This document shows, one piece after another, positions 1 to 7,098 of a DNA stretch of 14,366 nucleotides. The notes beneath the pieces are model-generated. The model worked only from the letters and a program-made list of their open reading frames with translations. It ran no database searches and was not told the origin of the DNA. Location of the stretch: assembly GCA_039180865.1 (NCBI GenBank), contig JBCDCZ010000102.1:1-14366 (forward strand), given 5' to 3'. The translations under genes were made by a program, and so were the position numbers. This DNA is from JBCDCU01 sp039180865 (GTDB taxonomy: Bacteria > Pseudomonadota > Alphaproteobacteria > Rhizobiales > JACESI01). Every line of letters starts with the position of its first letter. Position 1 is the first letter of the stretch.

Positions 1-195
1 AGCCTGCAGACTGCAGGCAAGGTCCCATGTCGGTTGTCGGCTCATGGTTGCATCAAGCGCAAAAATAAGACGGCCTTTCCGCGCCTGTCTTGCCTCACGA
101 ACCGGAGCGAGCGCACGGGCTTTCTCAACAAACGAAGAGATCTCACTGGCGCTCGATCGCGCAGTAACCTCTTTGCTGTTCTTTTCGCTACTCAC
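1..195 (-). CDS. VWA-domain protein, N-terminal part (runs off left edge)
   Basis: Reading the minus strand from a GTG at 195 gives 65 uninterrupted codons to the window edge. The product starts VSSEKNSKEV and contains GRLIFALDATMSRQPTWD at about residues 42-59. A hydrophobic strand followed by DATMS fits the first metal-binding (MIDAS) loop of a von Willebrand factor A domain, normally DxSxS and here DxTxS. I recall this 'DAT-SRQPTWD' form from a family of alphaproteobacterial VWA proteins of unknown role. The start is supported by AAGGAG seven bases upstream. The gene diverges from panC. The remaining domain lies outside the window, so binding partner and function cannot be judged. Confidence 0.8.
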   Translation of the reverse strand, partial: MSSEKNSKEVTARSSASEISSFVEKARALAPVREARQARKGRLIFALDATMSRQPTWDLACSLQA

Positions 196-370
196 CCTGT
201 TGCTCCTTGACACTTCGCCTGGTGGTATCGCAACGCAGACGCACATGAAACCATTGTACCGTCACATCTAAGGCAGATTGAAACGCCATGGACGCGACCC
301 AATGCTGCATTTAAGACATAAGGCCTGAACCGAGACTTGCCACACATATCAAACGAAGCCCTCCGCCACC
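196..370. other. Divergent intergenic region between the VWA gene and panC
   Basis: This stretch separates two divergent genes, so promoters for both should lie here. I see no convincing -35/-10 pair on either strand. A TTGACA at 207-212 on the plus strand has no matching -10 and coincides with the ribosome binding site of the opposite gene. No small gene or strong hairpin is evident. Confidence 0.5.
203..208 (-). promoter_or_regulatory. Ribosome binding site of the VWA gene
   Basis: The minus strand reads AAGGAG, then seven bases, then GTG at 195. This near-perfect Shine-Dalgarno sequence fixes the GTG as the start of the partial VWA gene. Confidence 0.75.
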
Positions 371-1231
371 ATGCAAGATAAAGAACCGCAGGTTTGTCCC
401 AGCCCAGGCGCCGTCCGTACCCTTGTTGCGAACCTGCGGCGACAAGGTGAGACAATTGCCCTTGTCCCGACAATGGGAGCCCTTCATGCCGGTCATCTGG
501 CTCTTGTAGAGGAAGCCCATAAGACGGCGAGCAAGGTGATCGTATCAATTTTCGTTAATCCATCACAATTCGGGCCAGGTGAAGATTTCACGCGGTATCC
601 AAGAACATTCGATACCGATCTTGCAGCCTTATCGCCCCTTGGCGTTGAGGCCGTCTACGCACCAGGTATCGACGACATGTATCCCGAAGGTTTCGCGACT
701 GAAATTACGCTGAAGGGCCCTGCCCTCGGCCTTGAAACCGATTTCCGGCCTCATTTCTTCACGGGAGTTGCGACAGTTGTCGCAAAGCTCCTTCTTGCCG
801 TTCTTCCTGACAAGGCAATCTTCGGCGAGAAAGACTATCAGCAGCTCCTGGTCATCAGGCAGATGGTCCGCGATCTCAATATTCCGGTGGAGATTGTCGG
901 TGCACCGACAATCAGGGAAGACGACGGTCTCGCCTTGTCATCGCGCAATCAATATCTCTCAAGCGAAGAGCGCGCGCAGGCCACAACCCTCATTGAAAGC
1001 CTGAAAGCCTGTGCCCGTGACATAAGGAGCGGAATTCCTATTTCGACCGCATTGGACAGCGCCCGCTCGCAACTTGAAGCGAGAGGGTTCACGGTCGATT
1101 ACGTTGCTTTAAGAAACGCTGAAACGCTCGAAGAGGTTGCGTCCGATTCAGATCATGCCGGTAAGCCGTTACGCCTTCTGGCCGCCGCAAAGCTCGGAGG
1201 CACGCGCCTCATCGACAATATTCCCGCCTGA
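371..1231 (+). CDS. panC: Pantothenate synthetase (pantoate--beta-alanine ligase)
   Basis: PanC joins pantoate to beta-alanine using ATP through a pantoyl-adenylate, the last step of pantothenate (vitamin B5 and CoA precursor) synthesis in the cytosol. The 286 residues are the usual length. The ATP-binding motif PTMGALHAGH is at 33-42, with the HxxH histidines at 39 and 42. FVNPSQFG is at 61-68, FGEKDYQQL at 151-159, and the KMSKS-like segment GLALSSRN at 186-193. The start is ATG at 371. The ribosome binding site is weak, but the next motif begins only about 30 residues later, so a much later start is excluded. No panB or panD is next to it in this window; it stands alone between a divergent VWA gene and a convergent DUF1489 gene. 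Confidence 0.96.
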   Translation: MQDKEPQVCPSPGAVRTLVANLRRQGETIALVPTMGALHAGHLALVEEAHKTASKVIVSIFVNPSQFGPGEDFTRYPRTFDTDLAALSPLGVEAVYAPGIDDMYPEGFATEITLKGPALGLETDFRPHFFTGVATVVAKLLLAVLPDKAIFGEKDYQQLLVIRQMVRDLNIPVEIVGAPTIREDDGLALSSRNQYLSSEERAQATTLIESLKACARDIRSGIPISTALDSARSQLEARGFTVDYVALRNAETLEEVASDSDHAGKPLRLLAAAKLGGTRLIDNIPA

Positions 1232-1289
1232 ACAAGGCCCGCCAATCAGATTTCAGTCGGATCGGTGAAGCGAACGGGTTGGCTCCTGC

Positions 1290-1727
1290 TCATAGAAGGC
1301 CGAGTTCCGCAAGTTCCAGCCGCAACTCAGGCGGCAACGCTCCCTCCGCCGTATCAATCGCACCGAGATCGTGCGGTGCGTCCTCCGGTTTTAAATAACG
1401 CCAACCCTGAAATGGACGGCGCGGCCAGAGCTGCGTTTGAATGATCCGCGGTTCTAGAACGATATCGCAGCGAACGATCCCGTCATCACCCTGATTCTCA
1501 CGCAGATCGAGAATATGCTGGCGGGCCTGCATAACCCCCTTGATCACCCAGTAGAGCGATCCGCCCTCCAAAATGGCGTCGCGCTGTTTCGGCATGGTAC
1601 GGGTTGTGTGGAACTGTTCGACCGGCAGCCCGCGTCGACGCGCTTCGTCCGCGCGAAAGTCAATCCAGGCTTGGAGACTCTCGATGCTGTCGGCACCGAC
1701 ACAGAGTTTTTGTAAATGCATCACCAT
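1290..1727 (-). CDS. DUF1489 family protein
   Basis: This is a 145-residue protein of the alphaproteobacterial DUF1489 family, whose function is not known. Family hallmarks are HLQKLCVGADS near the N-terminus (4-14), GGSLYWVIKG at 55-64, a 'DGIVRCD' segment near 82-88, and PRRPFQGWRYL at 102-112; the C-terminus reads LRLELAELGLL. The frame stays open upstream to a TTG at 1763, but family proteins begin just before the HL-KLCVG segment, so I place the start at ATG 1727. ATG 1721 is a close alternative. No clear ribosome binding site precedes either. It lies 42 bases downstream of the rhodanese gene on the same strand and is probably cotranscribed with it. It converges on panC. Confidence 0.88.
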   Translation of the reverse strand: MVMHLQKLCVGADSIESLQAWIDFRADEARRRGLPVEQFHTTRTMPKQRDAILEGGSLYWVIKGVMQARQHILDLRENQGDDGIVRCDIVLEPRIIQTQLWPRRPFQGWRYLKPEDAPHDLGAIDTAEGALPPELRLELAELGLL

Positions 1728-1769
1728 GTGTCGAAGATAGCGCTTGCGACACCCGATTACCAAACAAGG

Positions 1770-2168
1770 TCAGTCTTTTTCCACAAAGGGCTTTCCGGCT
1801 TTTTTCCAGCCAAGAAAGCCTCCCTCCAGGTGACCGCAGTTCAGAAGACCAACTTCCTGCGCAGCCTGAGTGGCAAGTGCGGACCGCCACGCGCTTGCAC
1901 AATAAAAGATGAAGATCTTGTCTTCGGCAAAAACCGGTTTGTGATATGGACTTTCAGGATCGATCCAGAATTCAAGCATTCCGCGCGGCGCATGCAATGC
2001 CCCATCGATCATCCCGTCCCGCTGCAGTTCGCGTACATCGCGAATGTCCACAAACTGAACGTTGTCTTTTCCGAGGAGCTCAAGGGCCTCGTCCTGCCCG
2101 AACGTTTTGACGTGCCGATTGGCAGTCTCGACGAGGTCCTTTACCGATTTTCTCGCTTCGCTAATCAA
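1770..2168 (-). CDS. Rhodanese-like sulfurtransferase
   Basis: A single rhodanese domain of 132 residues. Rhodaneses carry sulfur as a cysteine persulfide and pass it to acceptors in the cytosol. The active-site loop CASAWR is at 90-95 with catalytic Cys90. FVDIRDVRELQRDG (39-52) and the C-terminal HLEGGFLGWKKAG segment are also typical. There is no signal peptide. The frame has no ATG or GTG before the domain, and an in-frame stop lies shortly upstream, so TTG at 2168 is the best start; it lacks a good ribosome binding site. The stop of a small membrane-protein gene is only 11 bases upstream, so translation may be coupled. The native acceptor cannot be told from context. Confidence 0.9.
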   Translation of the reverse strand: MISEARKSVKDLVETANRHVKTFGQDEALELLGKDNVQFVDIRDVRELQRDGMIDGALHAPRGMLEFWIDPESPYHKPVFAEDKIFIFYCASAWRSALATQAAQEVGLLNCGHLEGGFLGWKKAGKPFVEKD

Positions 2169-2179
2169 AGCGACGCTGC

Positions 2180-2314
2180 TTATTCACTGACGACTGCAAC
2201 CGCAGAGGGTTCGATTGCGCCAAAGATAGAAAAAACTGCAAACGCGCCGAGAAAGATGGCCACAGCCCAAGTGGTCACGCCCCAGCATGATTTTTGAACG
2301 TCTTGTTCGTCCAT
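2180..2314 (-). CDS. Small single-helix membrane protein (44 residues)
   Basis: The minus strand from ATG 2314 to TAA 2180 encodes 44 residues, beginning MDEQDVQKSCWG and ending IEPSAVAVVSE. A polar, acidic N-terminus (1-10) is followed by a hydrophobic stretch at about 11-34 (WAVAIFLGAFAVFSIFGAI) that fits one membrane helix. That is the pattern of a genuine small membrane protein, not a chance frame. It lies just upstream of the rhodanese gene on the same strand with 11 bases between stop and TTG. The ribosome binding site is weak (GGGA). A stronger GGAGGGG lies about 20 bases further upstream with no start in register. I do not recognise the family. A membrane tether or partner for the rhodanese is only inference. 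Confidence 0.65.
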   Translation of the reverse strand: MDEQDVQKSCWGVTTWAVAIFLGAFAVFSIFGAIEPSAVAVVSE

Positions 2315-2379
2315 TGTCTGAATTGTCCCAGTTTGTTTTCCCCTCCGGTGCATCGCATGTGCGGCACCCCGGATTTCCG

Positions 2380-2408
2380 CTAATACGATCTTGTTTATGG
2401 TTACGCAA
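2380..2408 (-). promoter_or_regulatory. Possible promoter for the small protein-rhodanese-DUF1489 genes
   Basis: The minus strand reads TTGCGT (2408-2403), 17 bases, then TATTAG (2385-2380). Spacing is ideal, but only three of six -35 and four of six -10 positions match the sigma-70 consensus. It would give a leader of roughly 60 bases that includes a GGTGC/GCACC hairpin. Confidence 0.3.
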
Positions 2409-2471
2409 GTGTTAATGAGGGCTTGTCACGACAAGACACGATTTCTGCCGCACTGGAGCCGCAATTCACGC

Positions 2472-3200
2472 ATGGATTTCCACATATTAAATTTGCTCGC
2501 GGAAATTTTCTCCGTTCTGGATCTTGTAGCGATTTCATGGTTCTTAGGCGCCAGCATCGTCTATTCCTGGTATGCGGAGCGCGGGCCGAATGCGCATAAA
2601 TCACTTTCACGGCACATGGACAAGCAGCGAGAGGCCTGGCTGCGCGTTCTTTTGACGCGGGAACTGCGAATCATCGATACGTCCATCATCACGGGCCTTC
2701 AGAACGGGACCGCCTTCTTCGCATCCGCCTCACTTCTCGCTATTGGCGGCTGCTTTGCGCTTCTTGGTTCAACCGAGGAAGTCTCGCGGCTCCTAAACGA
2801 TCTACCCATCGCTATCGCGACCCAGCCCGCGCAATGGGAGCTGAAGGTCATCGGGCTCCTTCTGATCTTCGCCTACGCTTTTTTCAAATTCGGCTGGTCT
2901 TTCAGATTGTGGAGTTATGCTTCAATTCTCCTGGGTGCGATACCGATGCCCAGTGAGCAGGACGAGGCCAAATCAGAGCGCTGTCTCCAAGCAGCACTCG
3001 GTATGAACAAGGAGGCAGCGAGCCATTTCAACAGAGGGCTGCGTGCGTTCTTCTTTTCCCTTGGCTTTATCGGCTGGTTTATTGGACCGGTGGTATTCAT
3101 ACTTGCGACCACATTGATCGTGTTTGTGCTCTATAGAAGACAATTCCATTCGGGTTCCGTCAAAGCAGCACGGCTGAGCTTGCCGGATGACACAAGATGA
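2472..3200 (+). CDS. DUF599 family membrane protein
   Basis: This matches the DUF599 family of inner-membrane proteins of unknown function. Visible hallmarks are WYAERGP after the first helix, MDKQREAWLRVLLTRELRIIDT in the first loop, FFASASLLAIGG in the second helix, FAYAFFKFGWSFRLWSY and ILLGAIP. Four hydrophobic segments are expected, at about residues 8-33, 80-100, 125-150 and 200-220. I chose ATG 2472 (242 residues), which puts the first helix close to the N-terminus. The frame also holds TTG 2391 and ATG 2397 upstream, which would add a polar tail not expected for the family. A GGAG lies 13 bases before 2472. Its last four bases overlap the start of the DUF3253 gene. Confidence 0.85.
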   Translation: MDFHILNLLAEIFSVLDLVAISWFLGASIVYSWYAERGPNAHKSLSRHMDKQREAWLRVLLTRELRIIDTSIITGLQNGTAFFASASLLAIGGCFALLGSTEEVSRLLNDLPIAIATQPAQWELKVIGLLLIFAYAFFKFGWSFRLWSYASILLGAIPMPSEQDEAKSERCLQAALGMNKEAASHFNRGLRAFFFSLGFIGWFIGPVVFILATTLIVFVLYRRQFHSGSVKAARLSLPDDTR

Positions 3201-3505
3201 CACGGAGTAACCCTGCAACAGATCAAAGATCAGGCAGCGAAACTGAAATCGAAATGCAGATTCGTGACCTGACGCAGGCACGCGGCCCCGATAAATCCAT
3301 CTGTCCCTCCGAGGTTGCCCGCGCCGTCGCAGGCAAGGATGAGAAACAATGGCGATTGTTGATGAAATCAATCAAATCAGTCGCGGTGGAACTCGCTCGT
3401 GCAGGTGTTATTCAGATTACCCGCAAGGGAGCGCCGGTCGATATCGACAACTTCAAAGGCATTTATCGGCTGTCTCTACCCAAAAAACCAACCGACCCTG
3501 ATTAA
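3197..3505 (+). CDS. DUF3253 family protein
   Basis: A 102-residue soluble protein of the DUF3253 family, whose function is not established. Family signatures are ICPSEVARAV at 35-44, WRLLM at 52-56, ITRKG at 74-78 and KGIYRL at 87-92. The layout (helix, helix, then ITRKG and a short hairpin) resembles a small winged-helix fold, but DNA binding is inference. The ATG lies within the ATGA overlap with the stop of the DUF599 gene, so translation is probably coupled. It ends six bases before the convergent aldo/keto reductase gene. Confidence 0.87.
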   Translation: MTRSNPATDQRSGSETEIEMQIRDLTQARGPDKSICPSEVARAVAGKDEKQWRLLMKSIKSVAVELARAGVIQITRKGAPVDIDNFKGIYRLSLPKKPTDPD

Positions 3506-3511
3506 ACGCGA

Positions 3512-4336
3512 TCAGTCCCATTGCGGTGAAAAGCCATAATCACAAATCCGATGGTTTTTGTTGGTTAGCGCCGAAATCGCTTCCATTTCATCGGTTGCAA
3601 GCGAAAAATCGAAAATGTCGAGGTTTTCTGCAAGCCTTTCCGAACGCCGGGTCCTTGGTATCGCGATGACACCGTTCTGCTCAACATGCCAGCGCAGAAC
3701 AATCTGGGCGGGTGATTTATCGTGCGCCCGAGCAATCTCTGTCAGGACCGGTTCTGTAAAAGCCTCGCCGCGCCCGATCGGACAATACGATGTGAAAGAA
3801 AGCCCAAAACGCTGACACATTGAGAGAACCAGGTCCTGATTGAGGTAGGGGTGATATTCACACTGGTTGGTGACAAGCGTCTGGTTTGAGACCACATCAG
3901 CCGCTTGCAGAAGAGTTGTCGGAAAATTCGACACGCCGATATGCCGCGTCAATCCACGCTGCTGGGCATCAACGAGAGGTTCGATCATATCGGCAACGGC
4001 CATTCCGCCAGGCGGCCAGTGCACAAGCAATAAGTCGACCTGTTCGAGACCAAGGCGCAAAAGGCTGGCTTCAGCAGAGGCTTGAAGACTTCCCGGCCCG
4101 ACCTCGTCGAGCCAGACTTTCGTTGTCACAAAGATATCGTCGCGAGGGATCCCGCTCGCCATCAAAGCCGCACCAACAGCTTCTTCGTTCTGATACATCG
4201 CTGCCGTATCAATGTGACGGTACCCGATCCGAAGAGCTTCAAGCACGATGCGGGCACATTCATCGCCGCGCAATTCCCAAGTACCAAGGCCAAGCGCGGG
4301 GATTTCGGCCCCCCGCGCCGATACGATTTTTGTCAT
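3512..4336 (-). CDS. Aldo/keto reductase (2,5-diketo-D-gluconate reductase type)
   Basis: A cytosolic NADPH-dependent reductase with the (beta/alpha)8 aldo/keto reductase fold; 274 residues is typical for the AKR5/Dkg-like group. The catalytic tetrad is complete: Asp43 and Tyr48 in HIDTAAMYQNE, Lys73 in VTTKVW, and His106 in LLVHWP. Later family segments are HIGVSNF, NQCEYHPYLNQ, and the cofactor-phosphate segment IAIPRTRRSERLAEN. The start is ATG 4336 with GAGGAGG eight bases upstream. It is the last gene of a likely mgtE-alpha/beta-barrel-clpP-like-AKR operon, 66 bases after the protease gene. The substrate cannot be read from sequence; broad activity on small aldehydes is usual in this group. 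Confidence 0.93.
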   Translation of the reverse strand: MTKIVSARGAEIPALGLGTWELRGDECARIVLEALRIGYRHIDTAAMYQNEEAVGAALMASGIPRDDIFVTTKVWLDEVGPGSLQASAEASLLRLGLEQVDLLLVHWPPGGMAVADMIEPLVDAQQRGLTRHIGVSNFPTTLLQAADVVSNQTLVTNQCEYHPYLNQDLVLSMCQRFGLSFTSYCPIGRGEAFTEPVLTEIARAHDKSPAQIVLRWHVEQNGVIAIPRTRRSERLAENLDIFDFSLATDEMEAISALTNKNHRICDYGFSPQWD

Positions 4337-4402
4337 GATTGCCGCCTCCTCGCCGCATCCGTCAGAGCGGCAAGTCAGCTCGCGCCCTGACGCCCGGGTG
4401 AG

Positions 4403-5026
4403 TTACCCGATGTCGTCGACAGACTTAATAATGCGGCCTGCCAGCCCGTAATCAAGGGCTTCCTCAGGAGTCATCCAATAATCACGGTCCGTGTCTTCTT
4501 CGATACGCTCGATTTTTTGGCCCGTAGCGTCGGAAAAAATTTGGTTCAGACGGCGCCGCATTTTGATGATTTCATGCGCCTGAATTTCAATATCGGAGGC
4601 AGACCCTCCGGCACCGCCGGATGGTTGGTGAAGGAGAAACCGTGTGTTGGGGGTGCACATACGCTGTTCTTTGGGAACGGACACATAGATAAGCGCACCA
4701 GCGCTTGCCACCCAACCGGTGCCAACGATGTTGACTGTCGGTTTTACAAAATTGATCATATCGTGGATCATATCACCCGATTCCACATGACCGCCTGGCG
4801 ACGACACAATGACAGTGATCGGATCGTCAGACGCCTGCGCAAGCGCAAGAAGACGGGCCGTTGTATCACGTGCAAGGTCTTGGGTGATCTGACCAGTGAT
4901 AAGAACGGTTCGACTGTCAAACAGGTGTTTTTCAACGCCCGGCATCGCCTCTTTCTTCTCGTCGTCCTCCTTTTTCTCGTCATCAAGGAAGGATGGTCTC
5001 AGCTCATGGGATGCGGGAGGCTTCAT
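4403..5026 (-). CDS. ClpP-family serine protease subunit
   Basis: A protein of the ClpP fold, the proteolytic chamber subunit that works with AAA+ unfoldases. The catalytic triad is intact: Ser108 in WVASAGA, His133 in LLHQPSGG and Asp178 in IEEDTDRD. The SSPGGHVESG oxyanion-hole segment is at 75-84. It differs from housekeeping ClpP by a charged N-terminal extension with two copies of DDEKKE (15-26), and by WVASAGA where typical ClpP has AASMGA. I chose ATG 5026 (207 residues); the frame continues up to a TTG at 5083 with no added support. No clpX or tig is beside it; the neighbours are an unknown small protein and an aldo/keto reductase. It is probably a divergent paralogue of ClpP. Confidence 0.87.
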   Translation of the reverse strand: MKPPASHELRPSFLDDEKKEDDEKKEAMPGVEKHLFDSRTVLITGQITQDLARDTTARLLALAQASDDPITVIVSSPGGHVESGDMIHDMINFVKPTVNIVGTGWVASAGALIYVSVPKEQRMCTPNTRFLLHQPSGGAGGSASDIEIQAHEIIKMRRRLNQIFSDATGQKIERIEEDTDRDYWMTPEEALDYGLAGRIIKSVDDIG

Positions 5027-5079
5027 GAATGTCGTCTTTCGTTTCGATCGAATAACAGGTGTGATTGAAATAGCGTCCC

Positions 5080-5457
5080 TCAAACGAAATTGCCAGAATG
5101 ATCTGCCTGCTCGGCGTCATAACCCCTTGCCTTTTCAAGCCAGAGTAAATGGACCTCGTCCCAGGTCGGGATTGTGTCGGTATTATATCCGAATGTCTTA
5201 CCGGTCCCGATTGCGGGAAACGCCTTGATCGCGTTTCGATGGGCGCCGCGATAGAGAAACTTCCGCATCGCGCTTTCGCTCTCCCAGACACTCAACGTAT
5301 GCCGAATACCGTTGATCGTTCTGGCCTCGGCACTGATGTTGCCAGGCGCCTGGTGAGCCTGAGCCATAGATGCGACCGCGTGCCGGTAAAAGAGCAGAAT
5401 TTGAAAAACACTTCTCACCTGGAGGCCGGTTATTGAGACGTAGACGCGTTCCTGCAT
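5080..5457 (-). CDS. Small conserved protein, dimeric alpha/beta-barrel-like
   Basis: The 125-residue product begins MQERVYVSITGLQVRS and includes MAQAHQAPGN, RTINGIRHTLSVWESESAM and a WDEVHLLWLEKARG tail. 'HTLSVWESESAMRKFL' resembles the strand-helix unit of antibiotic-biosynthesis-monooxygenase-like or DUF3291-like dimeric barrels, which bind small molecules or haem. I recall similar uncharacterised proteins in other alphaproteobacteria, but the family assignment is tentative and no catalytic residue can be named. The start is ATG 5457 with AAAGGA eight bases upstream. It sits 33 bases after mgtE and 53 before the ClpP-like gene, so cotranscription is likely. Confidence 0.75.
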   Translation of the reverse strand: MQERVYVSITGLQVRSVFQILLFYRHAVASMAQAHQAPGNISAEARTINGIRHTLSVWESESAMRKFLYRGAHRNAIKAFPAIGTGKTFGYNTDTIPTWDEVHLLWLEKARGYDAEQADHSGNFV

Positions 5458-5490
5458 GACGCCGATCCTTTGTGATCATGTCAACGCCCA

Positions 5491-6915
5491 TTACATGAGG
5501 CCGAACCACCAGCCGGCAAGCCACAAAAACACGAAAAACCCAACCACATCCGTCACTGTTGTGACGAATGTCGACGACGCGATCGCAGGATCGATCTTGA
5601 GTTTCGATAAGCCGATTGGGATCAGAATGCCCGCAAGCCCCGCCGCAAACAGGTTCGCAATCATGGCGACGGCGATTACCGCTCCGAGCTCCACGTTGCG
5701 AAACCAGATTATGGTAACAATGCCGACCATCACGGCAAACACCAGGCCATTGACCAGGCCGATAGCCATTTCTCGCAAAATAATCCGGCGTGAATTGAAG
5801 TTATCCATATCCTGAACCGCAAGCGCGCGCACCGCGACGGTCATGGTCTGTGTTCCGGCATTTCCCCCCATGGAAGCAACAATCGGCATCAGCACCGCGA
5901 GCGCCACCATCTGCTCGATGGTTGCATCAAAAAGACCGATCACAAGCGATGCAATGACCGCCGTGACAAGATTGACGCTGAGCCAGGTGAAACGGCTTTT
6001 AACCGCACTCCAAACTTTGGTTGAAAGGCTTTCATCACCGACGCCTGCAAGCCGAAGAATATCCTCCTCAGCCTCTTCATGGATCACATCGACAATATCG
6101 TCGATTGTCAGCACGCCAACCAGACGGCGGCTGTCGTCAACCACGGCGGCCGAAATAAGGTCATAGCGTTCGAAAATCCGGGCAGCCTCTTCCTGGTCGA
6201 CATTAGCATCGATGACCATCTGGTCTTCGATCATGATGTCGCGGATCGAGACGGGCCGTTTGGTACGAAGGATCTTGTCGAGTGCGACGCTGCCCACCAA
6301 ACGATAGGTCGGATCGATGACGAATATCTCATAGAAATCGTTGGGAAGATCATCCGATTCACGCATGTAATCGATCGTCTGGCCAACATTCCAGTAAGGC
6401 GGCACCGCGATGAAATCGCTCTGCATGCGGCGACCGGCAGACTCGTCAGGATAATCGAGGGCTTTTGATAAGACTGCACGGTCTGCGAACGGAAGCTTGG
6501 CGAGGATTTCCTGTTGCTCAGGCTCGTCGAGGTCTTCCAGAATATAGACGGCATCATCGTTATCGAGGTCCTTGACGGCCTCGGCCACTTCATCAGACGT
6601 AAATTGGTCAAGGATTGTCTTGCGGTCGTCATCATCCAGTTCCGTGAGCGCTGCGAAACTGAAGTCGTCGCCCATTGCACGCACAAGTTGGAGACGCCGC
6701 GTTTGCGAAAGCGCTTCAAGAAGGTCCGCCAAGTCCGATTCATGCAAGGATCGGGTCTCAAGCAAGGTTGAGGCGACATCACCTTCGCTGAGTGCTTGGT
6801 CAATGCGCTGAACATAAGCTGTTGAGAGGGACCCGTCGTCGTCACGTGGTGCATAAACGGCGACTTCGCGATGGCCGTCGCACCCATTGTCCCGCTCTGA
6901 TGCGCCTGCGTCCAA
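5491..6915 (-). CDS. mgtE: Magnesium transporter MgtE
   Basis: MgtE is an inner-membrane Mg2+ channel/transporter gated by its cytosolic domains. The 474 residues show the full order: an N domain rich in acidic residues (about 35-160), two CBS domains (about 165-225 and 228-290, with a linking YPDESAGRRMQ segment), then five membrane helices (about 310-474). The pore signature PIVASMGGNAGTQT is at 344-357 and TTVTDVVGFF, with the pore aspartate, at 452-461. The start is TTG 6915, the only canonical or near-canonical start before the N domain, preceded by a GGGGG tract about five bases away. It is the first gene of a likely four-gene operon and diverges from the RNA helicase gene. Confidence 0.95.
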   Translation of the reverse strand: MDAGASERDNGCDGHREVAVYAPRDDDGSLSTAYVQRIDQALSEGDVASTLLETRSLHESDLADLLEALSQTRRLQLVRAMGDDFSFAALTELDDDDRKTILDQFTSDEVAEAVKDLDNDDAVYILEDLDEPEQQEILAKLPFADRAVLSKALDYPDESAGRRMQSDFIAVPPYWNVGQTIDYMRESDDLPNDFYEIFVIDPTYRLVGSVALDKILRTKRPVSIRDIMIEDQMVIDANVDQEEAARIFERYDLISAAVVDDSRRLVGVLTIDDIVDVIHEEAEEDILRLAGVGDESLSTKVWSAVKSRFTWLSVNLVTAVIASLVIGLFDATIEQMVALAVLMPIVASMGGNAGTQTMTVAVRALAVQDMDNFNSRRIILREMAIGLVNGLVFAVMVGIVTIIWFRNVELGAVIAVAMIANLFAAGLAGILIPIGLSKLKIDPAIASSTFVTTVTDVVGFFVFLWLAGWWFGLM

Positions 6916-7041
6916 CCGTACCCCCGTTAATTCGCATCTGACGCGATTGCTAACACGACGCTTCGTTCACCAAAAGGAGAGTTTCTTGAAAAATTCAGTT
7001 CAAAGTTCTGTAAAGAAGAGCCAATATATGTCTTTACGGGT

Positions 7042-7069
7042 TTGACTCTCGCGTAAATATCCATATGGT
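7042..7069 (+). promoter_or_regulatory. Probable sigma-70 promoter of the rhlE-like gene
   Basis: TTGACT (7042-7047), 16 bases, then TATGGT (7064-7069). The -35 matches five of six consensus positions and the -10 four of six. Transcription would start near 7076, giving a leader of about 35 bases. The -35 overlaps GACTC (7044-7048), a GANTC site of the kind methylated by CcrM in many alphaproteobacteria. Confidence 0.5.
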
Positions 7070-7098
7070 CCGCGGCAACAAATTCCGTACAATTTAGT

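Noticed and set aside
207..212. TTGACA as a -35 element for panC
   Set aside because: No -10 lies at usual spacing, and it coincides with the ribosome binding site of the opposite gene.
44..271. 75-codon plus-strand frame with a hydrophobic stretch
   Set aside because: It is antisense to the VWA gene start, whose strand has a strong ribosome binding site and a recognisable domain.
192..548. 118-codon minus-strand frame
   Set aside because: It lies antisense to the start of panC and crosses the divergent intergenic region; the product has no recognisable pattern.
1241..1283. GCCAATC/GGTTGGC inverted repeat between panC and DUF1489, as a terminator
   Set aside because: The stem is short with a wobble, the loop is 29 bases and no T-run follows.
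2184..2408. 74-codon minus-strand frame
   Set aside because: It overlaps the 44-residue membrane frame out of register and is rich in Arg and Cys without family features; the shorter frame has the more protein-like pattern.
4360..4392. CGTCAG/CTGACG inverted repeat between the ClpP-like and aldo/keto reductase genes
   Set aside because: The arms are 6 bp with a 21-base loop, easily chance, and there is no T-run.
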